In this document: positions 17,980-27,238 of the stretch, piece by piece
Position numbering within the stretch: position 1 is the first letter of the stretch
Layout: each line of letters starts with the position of its first letter
Source of the DNA: Pseudonocardiaceae bacterium
GTDB taxonomy: Bacteria; Actinomycetota; Actinomycetes; Mycobacteriales; Pseudonocardiaceae
Assembly: GCA_009379845.1 (NCBI GenBank)
Contig: WHSZ01000019.1
Coordinates: forward strand, 1 to 64,000
DNA: 64,000 nucleotides
Direction: 5' to 3'
Position numbers and translations under genes: made by a program
The notes under the pieces: generated by a model
What the model was told of the DNA's origin: nothing
The model's database searches: none
Seen by the model: only the letters and a program-made list of their open reading frames with translations

Positions 17980-18744
17980 GTGATGCCCCGCGATCGTGGC
18001 CGGCGTGCGGCCGACCAGCCGCCGCGTGGTGCGGGTGAAGTGCGCCTGGTCGGCGAATCCCGCCACGGCGGCTGCCGCACCCACCGAGAACGTCGGCAGG
18101 TTCGCGATCGCGGTGCCCACCCGGCGCCATTGCCGCAGGTGCACAAGGGAAATCCCGACCTCGCTTCGCACCAGCGCACGCAGCCGGGGCGCGGAAAGGC
18201 CCACCTCGGCGGCGAGATCCTCGATCCGGTGCGCGCCGGCCAGATCCCGCAGCACGTGAGCGACGCGCGGGTCGATCGCGCGAGCCGGGCCGAGCAACCG
18301 GGCCAACTCCTCGCGGGCCGAGGGCAGATCCGGGGTTCCGGACGGATCGTCAAGGCGTAGCGCGGCGAGTAGCCGGTCGACGGTCCTTCGGTCCAGCCGC
18401 GCGAGCCCGCCGCCGCCAGGAACCCGCCACGGGTCCACGAACAGCGCCACATAGGACGAGGAGATAGCCGGCCGATGCGCCAGCTGCGGCGGTATCACGA
18501 GCCCGCGCCCGTGCATCGTGGGCATCCCGTCCGGCACGACGCGGGCATGCCCGCCGATCGGCAACAGGACCTTCCACGCCGGATGGTGATGGCGAGCGGC
18601 CATGGACGGCCCGTACTCCCCGAACAGGCTCGCCTCGGGCGAGGCTGCGAACAGCGCCCGGCGATCGTTCTGTTCAAGAAACCAGGCCCGGACCGCTGCC
18701 ACACTTGCTCCGTCCGAGGGCAGCCCCGGCGCGATGGGCGTCAT
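17968..18744 (-). CDS. AraC-family transcriptional regulator
   Basis: A 258-residue regulator. The N-terminal half is a small cupin-like domain with a His-rich segment (MAARHHHPAW near 48-57); the C-terminal about 100 residues carry two helix-turn-helix motifs (IEDLAAEVGLSAPRLRALVR near 174 and AVAGFADQAHFTRTTRRLVG near 226). Proteins of this shape respond to small ligands and often regulate a neighbouring gene. Here the neighbour is the divergent serine hydrolase, with only 25 nt between the two starts, so the promoters must overlap. The ligand is unknown. Confidence 0.9.
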   Translation of the reverse strand: MTPIAPGLPSDGASVAAVRAWFLEQNDRRALFAASPEASLFGEYGPSMAARHHHPAWKVLLPIGGHARVVPDGMPTMHGRGLVIPPQLAHRPAISSSYVALFVDPWRVPGGGGLARLDRRTVDRLLAALRLDDPSGTPDLPSAREELARLLGPARAIDPRVAHVLRDLAGAHRIEDLAAEVGLSAPRLRALVRSEVGISLVHLRQWRRVGTAIANLPTFSVGAAAAVAGFADQAHFTRTTRRLVGRTPATIAGHHSRV

Positions 18745-18769
18745 TGGGCAAGGATAAGGAGCGAGCGAG

Positions 18770-19945
18770 TTGGTTGAGCCGGCTGTTCAGGTATACGGCA
18801 CCTGGGATCGGCAGTTCGAGCCGGTTCTCGACGCCTTCCGGGACAACTTCGCGCAGCGGGGCGAGGTCGGGGCGAGCATCGCGGTGTATCACGACGGGCT
18901 GCCGGTGGTGGACGGCTGGGCGGGCCATGCCGACAAGGCCCGCACCCGCGAGTGGCAGGCCGAAACCCTGATCTGCGTTTTCTCCGCGACAAAGGGGGTG
19001 ACCTCGCTGTGCGCCCACCTGCTCGCCGACCGGGGCGAGCTCGACCTGGATGCCCCTGTCGCGCGGTACTGGCCGGAATTCGCCGCGGAGGACAAGGACA
19101 CCATCCCGGTGCGCTACTTGCTTTCCCACCAGGCTGGGCTTGCCGCCACACCTCGCCCCGTCGAGCTGGAGGACGTCTGCGACTGGGAGCGGATGACGAC
19201 GATGCTGGCGGCGATGAAGCCGTGGTGGGAGCCGGGAACGATGAGCTGCTATCACGCCAACACGTTCGGCTGGCTGGTCGGCGAGGTGGTGCGCCGCGTC
19301 TCCGGGATGTCCGTCGGGGAGTTCGTTCGCCGGGAGCTGGCCGGGCCGCTGGGGTTGGACTTCTTCATCGGGTTGCCCGCCGCGCAGCGGGCCCGGCTCG
19401 CCGAGGTCGACGAGGAATACCCCGCGGTGGCCGAGATGCGGCAGATCGCGCGGATTCCCGACGTGGTCGCGGCGATGCTGGCCGGTCCGTGGGGGCTGCC
19501 GTGGGCGAGCATGCCGGAATGGCAGGCAGCGGAGCTGCCGGCCGTGAACGGGCACGGCACCGCTCGATCGTTGGCACGGATGTACGCCGCGCTCGCCTGC
19601 GAAGGGGAACTGGACGGGGTCCGGTTGCTTTCCGGGAGGGCCGCGGTCGAGCGGTGCCGGGAGGGCCAGGGACAGCTACACGACCTGTTCGTGAACATGG
19701 CTGCTCCGGACTTCCCTTGCGAATGGGGGCTCGGCTACACGCTCAACATCGGTGGCCACTACGGCCCGAATCCGCGGGCGTTCGGGTTCACCGGTTACGG
19801 CGGGTCGTTCGCCTTCGCCGATCCGGAGCACCGGTTGTCGATCAGTTACGTGACGAACCTGTTGCGGTGGCCGGCCGATCCGCTGGAAGGAGATCCCCGA
19901 ACCCGTTCGCTGGTGGATGCCACTTACGGGTGCCTACGCTCGTGA
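18770..19945 (+). CDS. Serine hydrolase, class C beta-lactamase-like fold (esterase)
   Basis: A 391-residue protein of the beta-lactamase-related/EstB esterase family. The nucleophile motif SxxK is in FSATKGVTS (Ser near residue 72). The second motif position reads CYHANTFGWLVGEV near 162, where family members have Tyr followed by His-Ala, and a GYGGS segment near 344 stands in for the KTG motif. No signal peptide is visible, so it is probably cytoplasmic and acts on esters or amides rather than cell-wall peptides. The start is TTG at 18770, 9 nt after AAGGA. It is divergent from an AraC regulator that may control it. Confidence 0.85.
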   Translation: MVEPAVQVYGTWDRQFEPVLDAFRDNFAQRGEVGASIAVYHDGLPVVDGWAGHADKARTREWQAETLICVFSATKGVTSLCAHLLADRGELDLDAPVARYWPEFAAEDKDTIPVRYLLSHQAGLAATPRPVELEDVCDWERMTTMLAAMKPWWEPGTMSCYHANTFGWLVGEVVRRVSGMSVGEFVRRELAGPLGLDFFIGLPAAQRARLAEVDEEYPAVAEMRQIARIPDVVAAMLAGPWGLPWASMPEWQAAELPAVNGHGTARSLARMYAALACEGELDGVRLLSGRAAVERCREGQGQLHDLFVNMAAPDFPCEWGLGYTLNIGGHYGPNPRAFGFTGYGGSFAFADPEHRLSISYVTNLLRWPADPLEGDPRTRSLVDATYGCLRS

Positions 19946-20009
19946 ACGCCGATTGCACCTGAACGGAGTCACCCGCGGAGCCCAACTAGGCCAAACCGGA
20001 CTTCGCCAG

Positions 20010-20015
20010 TACGGT
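20010..20015 (+). promoter_or_regulatory. -10 element of a leaderless small membrane-protein gene
   Basis: TACGGT, 6 nt, then ATG at 20022. It sets the start of the 116-residue protein. Confidence 0.55.
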
Positions 20016-20021
20016 AGCGGC

Positions 20022-20372
20022 ATGGTGCAGATGGGTCTTTTCGGGACGAACGGTGAGGAACCGCGCCCGGAATCGATCCGTTCCAGATCCCAGGCGCGTG
20101 AGTCCCGGTTCGACGACGACCTCGTCGGGCTCGATCCGCAGGACCCGGAGGCGCAGGCGTTCGCCGCGCACCTGGACCGGATCGAACGTACCCGGGCGAA
20201 CTACACCGTCGAAGGATACCTTGCCGGCGTCGCGGATTTCGCCGATTCGGCCAACCGCGCGACCGGGCACCGTCGGCTGGCCGCGGTCGTGGTCGTCAGC
20301 CTGCTGCTGCTCGGCGTGCTGGTCGCGTTGTGGAGCGCGCTCGGGTACATGCTCTCCGCGTTCACCGGCTGA
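20022..20372 (+). CDS. Small single-pass membrane protein of unknown function
   Basis: A 116-residue protein that I do not recognise by family. The first about 80 residues are hydrophilic and acidic/arginine-rich (for example FDDDLVGLDPQDPEA); residues about 84-110 form one strong hydrophobic helix (VVVVSLLLLGVLVALWSAL) with a short tail. This is the profile of a C-terminally anchored protein facing the cytoplasm. The start is set by the leaderless -10. It lies 42 nt before msrB on the same strand, although msrB has its own -10. Confidence 0.65.
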   Translation: MVQMGLFGTNGEEPRPESIRSRSQARESRFDDDLVGLDPQDPEAQAFAAHLDRIERTRANYTVEGYLAGVADFADSANRATGHRRLAAVVVVSLLLLGVLVALWSALGYMLSAFTG

Positions 20373-20401
20373 GATGTTGCCGCGCTGGCCGCGACAATGA
20401 C

Positions 20402-20407
20402 TAACCT
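20402..20407 (+). promoter_or_regulatory. -10 element of msrB (leaderless)
   Basis: TAACCT, 7 nt, then ATG at 20415. It favours the second of two in-frame ATG codons (20397 and 20415). Confidence 0.5.
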
Positions 20408-20414
20408 GGAACGC

Positions 20415-20840
20415 ATGAAACCAGTCGTCGGAGCCACTCCACGGGTCGTCAAATCGGAACAGGAGTGGCGCGAACAACTCTCCGGCACCGAATACGCGGT
20501 GTTGCGTGACGCGGCTACCGAACCCGCCTTCACCGGCGAGTACACCGACACCGAGACCACCGGGGTGTACGAGTGCCGGGCCTGCGGGGCGGAGCTCTTC
20601 CGCAGTGACACGAAGTTCCACTCCGGCTGCGGCTGGCCGTCGTTCTGGGATCCGCGCGACTCGGACGCGGTGCTGCTGCGCGAGGACCGCAGCATGGGCA
20701 TGGTCCGCATCGAGGTGCTGTGCGCGACCTGCCATAGCCACCTCGGGCACGTGTTCGAGGGCGAGGGCTACGGCACGCCCACCGACCAGCGGTACTGCAT
20801 CAACTCGGTGGCGCTTCGCCTCACCGAGGACGAGTCGTAG
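20415..20840 (+). CDS. msrB: Peptide-methionine (R)-S-oxide reductase MsrB
   Basis: A 141-residue MsrB, which reduces methionine-R-sulfoxide in proteins with thioredoxin. Two CxxC pairs bind structural zinc (CRACG near 53 and CATCHSHLGHVF near 102), GCGWPSFWDP near 72 forms part of the active site, and the catalytic Cys is in RYCINSVALRL near 127. A start at 20397 would add six residues; the -10 position supports 20415. It lies in the same order relative to the haem genes as msrB (Rv2674) in M. tuberculosis. The gene ends 3 nt before the convergent hemQ stop. Confidence 0.95.
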   Translation: MKPVVGATPRVVKSEQEWREQLSGTEYAVLRDAATEPAFTGEYTDTETTGVYECRACGAELFRSDTKFHSGCGWPSFWDPRDSDAVLLREDRSMGMVRIEVLCATCHSHLGHVFEGEGYGTPTDQRYCINSVALRLTEDES

Positions 20841-20843
20841 GCG

Positions 20844-21551
20844 CTACGGCAGGTTGCTGACCAGTTCAGCGGCCGGCAACCGGGTGCCGGTGTAGAACGG
20901 GATTTCCTCCCGCACGTGGCGGCGCGCCTCGGTGCCGCGCATGCGCCACATCAGGTCCACGATCCGGTGCAGCTCGTCGGCTTCGAACGCGAGAATCCAC
21001 TCGTAGTCGCCGAGCCCGAAGGCCGCAACCGTGTTCGCCCGCACGTCCGGGTAGTCCCGCGCCGCCATGCCGTGGTCGGCGAGCATCTTGCGGCGCTCGT
21101 CGTCCGGCAGCAGATACCACTCGTAGGAACGCACGAACGGGTACACGCACAGGTACTTACGCGGTTGTTCCCCGGCGAGGAACGCCGGGACGTGACTCTT
21201 GTTGAACTCCGCTGGGCGGTGCAGCGCGACTTGGCTCCACACCGGTGTCGCGGTGCGGCCGAGCGCGGTGCGGCGAAAGCCGGTGTATGCGGCCTGCACC
21301 TGCTCGATTTCCTCGGCGTGCCACCAGATCATGAAATCCGCGTCGGCGCGCAGCCCCGCGAGGTCGTATACCCCGCGAATCTCGACACCCTTGCCGGCCA
21401 GCGCGTCCAGATACTCGCCCGCCTCGGTCGCGGCCGGCCCCCGGTCGTCGGGAAGCCGGCCGGGCTCGCTCCGGAACACCGACCACATCGTGTAGCGGAT
21501 CGTCTCGTTCAGCACGCGGATCCGGGCGGCGTTCGGGTTCGTGTCGGCCAT
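20844..21551 (-). CDS. hemQ: Coproheme decarboxylase HemQ (chlorite dismutase-like)
   Basis: A 235-residue protein of the chlorite dismutase-like fold that in Gram-positive bacteria oxidatively decarboxylates coproheme III to haem b with peroxide. The C-terminal domain has [20 protein letters not shown] near 138 and the haem-ligand region [13 protein letters not shown] near 158, typical of the actinobacterial form. It does not carry the catalytic Arg context of true chlorite dismutases as far as I can judge. It follows hemY by 56 nt on the same strand, in the order hemE-hemY-hemQ. A CAGAAT motif 6 nt before the ATG may be its own leaderless -10. Confidence 0.93.
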   Translation of the reverse strand: MADTNPNAARIRVLNETIRYTMWSVFRSEPGRLPDDRGPAATEAGEYLDALAGKGVEIRGVYDLAGLRADADFMIWWHAEEIEQVQAAYTGFRRTALGRTATPVWSQVALHRPAEFNKSHVPAFLAGEQPRKYLCVYPFVRSYEWYLLPDDERRKMLADHGMAARDYPDVRANTVAAFGLGDYEWILAFEADELHRIVDLMWRMRGTEARRHVREEIPFYTGTRLPAAELVSNLP

Positions 21552-21607
21552 ACCCCGATTCTGCCCTGCCGGGTCGCGGGCCGGCGATCACCCCGTACCC
21601 GGCGCCG

Positions 21608-23014
21608 TCAGCCGCGCGAGGCGGCCAGCTCGGCGGCGAGCTGGTCCGCGGCGGCCTCCGCGGTGCCGATGCAGGCCGGCACGCCGACGCCGTGCAGGGC
21701 GGCTCCCGCCACCGCGAGCCCCGGTAGCTCCGCGACGGCCCGCTCGATGCGGGCGACCTCGTCGAGGTGCCCGACGCCGTATTGCGGAAGGCCGCCACCC
21801 CACCGGGTCACCACGGCCTGCACCGGGTATTCCCGGATTCCGGTGAGCTCGGCGAGATCCTCGCGTACCAGCCGCACCAGCTCGTCGTCATCGAACCGCA
21901 GCGCGCCCGGTTCGCCGTACTTTCCGACCGAGCCCCTCAGCAGTACCTGGCCGTCGCCGTAGTGTGTCCACTTGCGACTCGAGAACGTGAAGGCCTTGGC
22001 GGTGAAGGGATCGCCGTTCGCGTGCCGCTCGCGCGCGCCGATCAGCACGCCGGCCGCGTCCGGCAACGCGGTACCGGGCGGCAGCGCCAGCCCGACGACG
22101 GCCATCGATGCCACGTCGATGGCCGCGAACGCCGCACCGGCCGAGGGCGCGACGGGTTCCAGCAGCTTGCGCGCGGCAGGCGCCGGCACCGCGAGCAACA
22201 CCGCGTCGACGTCCAGCACGCCATCCTCGGGAGCGTGCGCCCGCGCGGCGGCACCCAGCTCCAGCCGCCAGCCGCCCTGCTGCCGGTGCAGCGCCCGCAC
22301 GGTGCACTCCAGCCTCGGCCGCGCGCCGGACGCCTCGACCAGCCGGTGTACCAGGTTCTCCAGCCCGCCGGGTGGCGTGCCGAACACCGGTGCCGGATCG
22401 GGCGTCTCCGGAATCAGCCCGCGTACCGCCGCGCTGACCGAATCCGCGCCGCTGTCCAGCGCACTGGCCAGCGTGGGCATGGTGGCGCGCAGCCCGAGCG
22501 AATCGGCGCTGCCCGCGTACACCCCACCGAGCAGCGGATCGACAAGCCGCTCAACCAGCTCCGGCCCGAACCGCTCGCGCAGCAACGCACCCACCGAGAT
22601 GTCCTCGCCGTCGAACGCGATCGCGGGCTTGCCCTGCTCGGCCGACACCTGCCGGAACCCGTCCTCGGAGAGCACTCCGGCGACGCCGTCGGCCGAGCGG
22701 GGCACGCCCATGAAGGTGCCGGGCGGCAGCGGGACCGTGGCGCCACCCGCGCGCACCGTTGAGGAGGCGCCGGAGGGATGCACGAGCCGCATGCCGAGTT
22801 CGCCTGCCAGGTCCACGGCTTCGGGGCGGCGAACCAGGAACGCTTCGGCGCCCATATCGAACGGCTGCCCAGCGAGCGAATCGGTGCGCAGCTTGCCGCC
22901 CAGCCGTGCGGTCTGCTCAACCAGCAGGATCTCCGCGTCCGCACCGAGCGATCGCCGCAGCCGGTACGCCCCGGCCGCACCGGAAATCCCGCCACCGACA
23001 ACAGCGACGCGCAT
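21608..23014 (-). CDS. hemY: Coproporphyrinogen III oxidase (HemY/CgoX)
   Basis: A 468-residue FAD enzyme of the protoporphyrinogen oxidase family. The dinucleotide-binding motif VAVVGGGISGAAGAYRL is at the N-terminus, with GGKLRTDSLAGQPFDMGAEAF near 38-58 and a closing FAD motif around LPGLAVAGAALHGVGVPACIG near 430. In organisms with HemQ, HemY oxidises coproporphyrinogen III to coproporphyrin III. It lies 6 nt after hemE, so the two are almost certainly co-transcribed. No membrane anchor is visible, consistent with the soluble Gram-positive form. Confidence 0.94.
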   Translation of the reverse strand: MRVAVVGGGISGAAGAYRLRRSLGADAEILLVEQTARLGGKLRTDSLAGQPFDMGAEAFLVRRPEAVDLAGELGMRLVHPSGASSTVRAGGATVPLPPGTFMGVPRSADGVAGVLSEDGFRQVSAEQGKPAIAFDGEDISVGALLRERFGPELVERLVDPLLGGVYAGSADSLGLRATMPTLASALDSGADSVSAAVRGLIPETPDPAPVFGTPPGGLENLVHRLVEASGARPRLECTVRALHRQQGGWRLELGAAARAHAPEDGVLDVDAVLLAVPAPAARKLLEPVAPSAGAAFAAIDVASMAVVGLALPPGTALPDAAGVLIGARERHANGDPFTAKAFTFSSRKWTHYGDGQVLLRGSVGKYGEPGALRFDDDELVRLVREDLAELTGIREYPVQAVVTRWGGGLPQYGVGHLDEVARIERAVAELPGLAVAGAALHGVGVPACIGTAEAAADQLAAELAASRG

Positions 23015-23020
23015 CCGTCG

Positions 23021-24118
23021 TCACCGCACGGGCAGCGAGTGCACCAGGTGCACGATCCGGGTGAGCATGTCCGGATCGGTTTCCGGCAGCACACCGTGGC
23101 CAAGGTTGAACACGTGACCGCCGGTCGCCCGCCCCTCGGCCACGATCCGCTTGACCTCGGTGGTCACCGCATCGGAGCCGGCGAACAGCACAGCGGGATC
23201 CAGATTGCCCTGCACGACGGGCTCCGGGCCACCCGGCGAGGCGGCACGCAGCCGCGCGGCCGCGGCGTCCAGCGACACCCGCCAGTCCACGCCGATCACG
23301 TCCGCGCCCGCTTCCCGCATCGCGGCGAGCAGTTCGCCGGTGCCCACCCCGAAGTGGATCCGCGGTATGCCGGCGTCCGCGAGGCCGCCGAGCACCTTCG
23401 CCGAATGTGGCAGCACGAACCGGCGGTACTCCCGCTCGGACAGCGCGCCGGCCCACGAGTCGAACAGCTGCACCGCGTCCACCCCGGCGTCGATTTGCAC
23501 GCGCAGGAAGGTCAGCGCGGTTTCCGCCAGCCGGTCAGCCAGCACGTGCCAGGTGTCCGGGTCGGAATGCATCAGCGCCTTGGTGCGCTCGTAGTTGCGG
23601 CTCGGCCCGCCCTCGATCAGGTAGGAGGCCAGCGTGAACGGCGCCCCCGCGAACCCGAGCAGCGGGGTTTCGCCGAGCGATTCGACGAGCAGCCCGATGC
23701 CGTCGGCGACCGGTGCCACCCGCTCCGGCTCGAGCACCGGCAGCGCGGCAACGTCGGCGACAGAGCGCACCGGCGAGCCCACCACGGGCCCGGTGCCAGC
23801 CACGATGTCCACGTCCACACCGGCCGCGGCGAGCGGCACCACGATGTCGCTGAACAGGATCGCCGCGTCCACGCCGTGCCGGCGCACCGGCTGCGAAGTG
23901 ATCTCCGCGAGCGTCTCCGGATCGGTGCACGCCCGCAGCATCGGCATGCCCTCGCGGAGCGCCCGGTACTCGGGCAGCGAGCGGCCGGCCTGGCGCATGA
24001 ACCACACCGGAATCCGGGACGGGCGCTCGCCGCGCGCCGCCGCGAGGAACGGGGCATCGGTGCGGGCCCGTCGAGCCCGGTGTCCTCGTGCCGCGAGGGC
24101 GGATGCTGTTTCGGTCAT
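23021..24118 (-). CDS. hemE: Uroporphyrinogen decarboxylase HemE
   Basis: A 365-residue enzyme that removes four acetate carboxyls from uroporphyrinogen III. The signature [17 protein letters not shown] lies near 34-50 and the second signature [17 protein letters not shown] near 141-157; catalytic Asp candidates include the one in ILFSDIVVP. The ATG at 24118 was chosen; the frame is open to 24211, but those residues precede the conserved region and overlap the DUF3000 promoter region. It is the first gene of hemE-hemY-hemQ and divergent from the DUF3000 gene. Confidence 0.95.
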   Translation of the reverse strand: MTETASALAARGHRARRARTDAPFLAAARGERPSRIPVWFMRQAGRSLPEYRALREGMPMLRACTDPETLAEITSQPVRRHGVDAAILFSDIVVPLAAAGVDVDIVAGTGPVVGSPVRSVADVAALPVLEPERVAPVADGIGLLVESLGETPLLGFAGAPFTLASYLIEGGPSRNYERTKALMHSDPDTWHVLADRLAETALTFLRVQIDAGVDAVQLFDSWAGALSEREYRRFVLPHSAKVLGGLADAGIPRIHFGVGTGELLAAMREAGADVIGVDWRVSLDAAAARLRAASPGGPEPVVQGNLDPAVLFAGSDAVTTEVKRIVAEGRATGGHVFNLGHGVLPETDPDMLTRIVHLVHSLPVR

Positions 24119-24224
24119 CGTGCGCCCATGGTCCCACGCCACCGTCCGCCCGACCGCGCGGCGGTGGGACGCTCGGTTCGCATCCGTTCGGCGTGCCGTC
24201 GCCCCGCCCACCCGGACCGCGTCT

Positions 24225-24230
24225 TACAGT
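24225..24230 (+). promoter_or_regulatory. -10 element of the DUF3000 gene (leaderless)
   Basis: TACAGT, 7 nt, then GTG at 24238. It supports the GTG start. Confidence 0.55.
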
Positions 24231-24237
24231 CGGAAGT

Positions 24238-24801
24238 GTGACCGGGATGTCCGAAGCGCCGAAGCTGTTTCGCGAAGCTGTCAGGTCGCTGACCTCGGTA
24301 CGGGCTCGGCCCGAAGTGCGGCTCGAGCCGGTGCGGCCGCCGCAGCGGCTCGCACCATGGGCGTACGCGCTCAGTGCCGAAGCGACCGGCCCGGTCGACG
24401 TGCTGGCCACCGGGCGGTTGGTGCTGCTGCACGACCCGGATGGCCAGGAGGCATGGAACGGTGTGCTGCGGATCGTCACCTATGTGCGGGCCGAGCTGGA
24501 CACGGAGCTCGCCAGCGACCCGTTCCTGCCGGCGGTGAGCTGGTCGTGGCTCAGCGACGCGCTCGAGGAGTCCGGCGCGGCGTGGACGGCGTTGGGCGGC
24601 ACGGTCACCGAGACGTCCTCGGCGCGATTCGGCGATATCACCGGTCCGGCCCGCACCGACGATCTGGAGCTGCGGGCCTCCTGGACCTCAACCGACGCCC
24701 GACTCGCGGCGCACGGCGAGGCGTTCTGCCAGTTGATGGCCAGCGTGGTCGGGCTGCCGCCGGTCGGCGTCACGATGTTCGGCCAGCGGCAGAGCTCCTG
24801 A
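24238..24801 (+). CDS. DUF3000 protein (Rv2680 type)
   Basis: A 187-residue actinobacterial conserved protein of unknown function. Recognition rests on the run RLAPWAYALSAEA near 38, the LLHDPDGQEAWNGVLRIVTYV block near 63-83, and the tail with LMASVVGLPPVGVTMF. No membrane segment or metal motif is visible. In M. tuberculosis the homologous gene directly precedes RNase D and follows the hem cluster; here a response-regulator gene has been added in between. The GTG start agrees with a leaderless -10; an ATG three codons later is possible. Confidence 0.85.
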   Translation: MTGMSEAPKLFREAVRSLTSVRARPEVRLEPVRPPQRLAPWAYALSAEATGPVDVLATGRLVLLHDPDGQEAWNGVLRIVTYVRAELDTELASDPFLPAVSWSWLSDALEESGAAWTALGGTVTETSSARFGDITGPARTDDLELRASWTSTDARLAAHGEAFCQLMASVVGLPPVGVTMFGQRQSS

Positions 24802-25184
24802 GTAACAACGGCGACAGACTGGAACGGTAGCTGACCGAAATCGGGTGCCCGAAATGGGTAGTTCCGGATCACCGGCGGACGGCCCAAAGGTGGAGCGGCC
24901 ATACCGACGTTCGGAACGGCTTCGATACGACGTATGAAGAAGTTTTATCGGCCGTCAGGACGCATCCGTTACCAACCAATCGAGCAGTCGCCCGATCGTG
25001 GGACAGAAGTAGCAAAGAGTGACCACTCGATTTGGATAGATACCCAATTGATCGTCCCACTGACCCGCTCGGGCGGCTACGCTGCCTTCGTCGACACCAC
25101 TTTCGGTCCATAGGCGGCGCGGCTGATTGGCCGAAAGTCCCGGTGCCGGTCGGGGGGCACGACCGACTCCAGGGAGGTAGTGAC
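24802..25184. other. 383-bp region without a gene
   Basis: No supported gene. It holds AT-richer patches (around 24940 and 25030-25050), a GTGGGAC/GTCCCAC inverted pair at 24998 and 25054, and a CGGTCG-N7-CGACCG hairpin just before the ribosome-binding site of the response regulator. It is likely the promoter/leader of that gene; no -35/-10 pair is convincing. Confidence 0.45.
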
Positions 25185-25901
25185 GTGGCTGCCGTCGGCT
25201 TCAGTCAGGCCGTTCGATCCACGCCAGCCGGCACGTTGCCGGCGAGCATGGTCCCGCACCCGCGGGAAGAGCTGTTCTCGGTACTGGTGGTCGATGACCA
25301 CCCCTTACTCAGGGAGGCAATATCCGCGCGACTCGCACAGATGGGTGCGGGCACGGTGCACGAGGCCGCCACGGTGGCCGAGGCCCGTGCTAGAGCCCTG
25401 GCCACCGGGCCCTGTGACCTCGCGATTCTCGATCTCGGACTGCCGGACGGCAGCGGTATCGAGCTGGTCACCGAGCTCAGGAGCCACGGGTGGCCCCGGA
25501 TCGTGGTGCTCGCGTCTTCAGATGATCCGTATGCGGTGCGCTCGGCGTTCCAGGCCGGAGCTCAGGCGTACCTGTTGAAGTCCGCTTCGCCGGTGGTGGT
25601 CACCGACGGCGTGCGCCGGGTGCTGGACGGCGGGGTATACGCCGATCCAAGTGTCGCCCCGGTCCTCGCCACCGGGACCCGCGTTCCTGGCACCGACAAC
25701 ACCCCACGTGAGCTGTCCGCGCGCGAGGTCGAGGTGCTCCAGCTGGTCGCGGACGGCCAGTCGAACAAGGAGATCGGCGAAGAGCTGAACTTGTCCGCGC
25801 TCACGGTGAAATCACACCTGTCGCGGATCGGGCGGAAACTGGGCACCGGCGACCGGGCGCAGATGGTCGCGCTCGCGATGCGTGCGGGTGTTATTCGCTG
25901 A
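25185..25901 (+). CDS. LuxR/NarL-family response regulator
   Basis: A 238-residue two-domain protein. Residues about 27-145 are a receiver domain with the acidic pair in VVDDHPLL near 33-40 and the phospho-acceptor Asp in LAILDLGLPDGSG near 79. Residues about 170-236 are a LuxR-type helix-turn-helix (LSAREVEVLQLVADGQSNKEIG). The GTG at 25185 was chosen for its AGGGAGG ribosome-binding site 7 nt upstream; the frame is open to 25032 but without coding character. No histidine kinase is adjacent, so it is an orphan regulator. It lies upstream of RNase D, which is an added gene compared with M. tuberculosis. Confidence 0.88.
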   Translation: MAAVGFSQAVRSTPAGTLPASMVPHPREELFSVLVVDDHPLLREAISARLAQMGAGTVHEAATVAEARARALATGPCDLAILDLGLPDGSGIELVTELRSHGWPRIVVLASSDDPYAVRSAFQAGAQAYLLKSASPVVVTDGVRRVLDGGVYADPSVAPVLATGTRVPGTDNTPRELSAREVEVLQLVADGQSNKEIGEELNLSALTVKSHLSRIGRKLGTGDRAQMVALAMRAGVIR

Positions 25902-25977
25902 TACCCGCAGGTGAGTTCGCGGACGGCGAACAGCCTCGGGAGATTGGCGCAACGGCCGAGCCGGCTGAGCAAGCGGG

Positions 25978-26012
25978 CGGCTCGCACGGACACGATGAGT
26001 CCGTGCGAGCCG
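25978..26012. other. Perfect 14-bp hairpin over the RNase D start
   Basis: Arms 25978-25991 and 25999-26012 are fully complementary with a 7-nt loop (ACGATGA). The GTG at 26003 lies inside the right arm. There is no T-run after the stem, so it is a poor intrinsic terminator and a better candidate for translational control of the downstream gene. Confidence 0.7.
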
Positions 26013-27220
26013 AGCCAATCTTGCTCACCAAGCCGGTGGAAGGCACACCGGCCGTGGTATCCGACCCCGAGGCGCTTCGTCGTGCCTGCGAGGCGTTGAC
26101 GGAAGGCACCGGCGCCGTCGCGGTCGACACCGAACGGGCGTCCGGCTACCGCTACTACCAGCGGGCCTACCTGGTGCAGCTGCGCCGGGAGGCCACGGGC
26201 ACCTTGCTGATCGATCCGATCGCGCTCGAAGACAAGCTCGATCCGCTGGTGCGTGCGCTGGAGGGCACCGACTGGGTGCTGCACGCGGCGTCCCAGGACC
26301 TGCCGTGCCTTGCCGAGTTGGGATTGCGTCCCTGGCGGCTGTTCGACACCGAGTTGGCCGGTCGGCTAGCCGGCTTCGAGCGAGTGGCGCTCGGCACGCT
26401 GGTCGAGCAGGTGCTGGGCTACCGGCTGGAGAAGGGGCACGGTGCGGCTGACTGGTCGCGCCGCCCGCTGCCCGAGGACTGGCTGAACTACGCCGCCCTT
26501 GACGTCGAGTTGCTGCTCCAGCTCCGCGAGGCGATGGCGGCCGAGCTGGAGGCGCAGGGCAAGCTGGACTGGGCCATGCAGGAGTTCGACGCGGTGCGGG
26601 ACGCCGAGCCACCCGCGCCGAGGGTCGAGCCGTGGCGACGCACGTCGGGGCTGCACAAGGTACGTGGTGCTCGTCAGCTCGCGGCGGTGCGCGCGTTATG
26701 GGAAGCCCGCGACGGCGTGGCTCGGAAACGTGATGTCGCGGCTGGGCGGGTGCTGCCGGACAGCGCGATCGTCGCGGCCGTGCTCGCCGATCCGGCCGAC
26801 GAAGCGGCCCTGCGCGAGCTCCCAGTGTTCCGGGGGCAGGGGCAACGCCGGATGTCCGGCACGTGGATGCGGGCACTGCGCTCGGCCAGACAACTGCCCA
26901 GGGCGGAGCTGCCGGAGCCGTCGCCGCCGCAGGAGGGGCCTCCGCCGCCGAACCGCTGGGCCGACAAGGACCCGGACGCCGCGGCCCGGTTCGCGGCGGC
27001 CCGCGCAGCGCTCACCGAGATCGCCGAGGCCAACCGGCTGCCGGTGGAGAACCTGCTGCTGCCCGACCTGGTGCGCCGCACCTGCTGGGAGCCACCGGCG
27101 GACACCGGCGCGGCGAGTGTCGCGGACGCGCTGCGCTCCGGCGGCGCCCGGCCGTGGCAAATCGAGCTGACCGTCGACGCGCTGAGCGCGGCCCTGCGCG
27201 CACGCGCCACCGCCGAGTAG
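26003..27220 (+). CDS. rnd: Ribonuclease D with HRDC domain
   Basis: A 405-residue 3'-5' exoribonuclease of the DEDD family, which trims tRNA and other small RNA 3' ends. The acidic residues are seen in VAVDTERA near 34-41 (first D and E), LHAASQDLPCL near 93 (D), and LNYAALDVELLL near 163 (D), with the Tyr of DEDDy enzymes. An HRDC helical domain follows at about 220-290. The first canonical start is GTG 26003, inside a strong hairpin. The reading frame is open and coding-like further upstream to about 25898 but has no ATG, GTG or TTG there. The homologue Rv2681 is next to dxs; here 10.8 kb separates them. Confidence 0.9.
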   Translation: MRAEPILLTKPVEGTPAVVSDPEALRRACEALTEGTGAVAVDTERASGYRYYQRAYLVQLRREATGTLLIDPIALEDKLDPLVRALEGTDWVLHAASQDLPCLAELGLRPWRLFDTELAGRLAGFERVALGTLVEQVLGYRLEKGHGAADWSRRPLPEDWLNYAALDVELLLQLREAMAAELEAQGKLDWAMQEFDAVRDAEPPAPRVEPWRRTSGLHKVRGARQLAAVRALWEARDGVARKRDVAAGRVLPDSAIVAAVLADPADEAALRELPVFRGQGQRRMSGTWMRALRSARQLPRAELPEPSPPQEGPPPPNRWADKDPDAAARFAAARAALTEIAEANRLPVENLLLPDLVRRTCWEPPADTGAASVADALRSGGARPWQIELTVDALSAALRARATAE

Positions 27221-27238
27221 ACCCGCGGAGTGGCGAGC

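Noticed and set aside
24998-25060. GTGGGAC/GTCCCAC pair as an operator
   Set aside because: The arms are short and 49 nt apart, with no matching promoter; chance is likely in this base composition.
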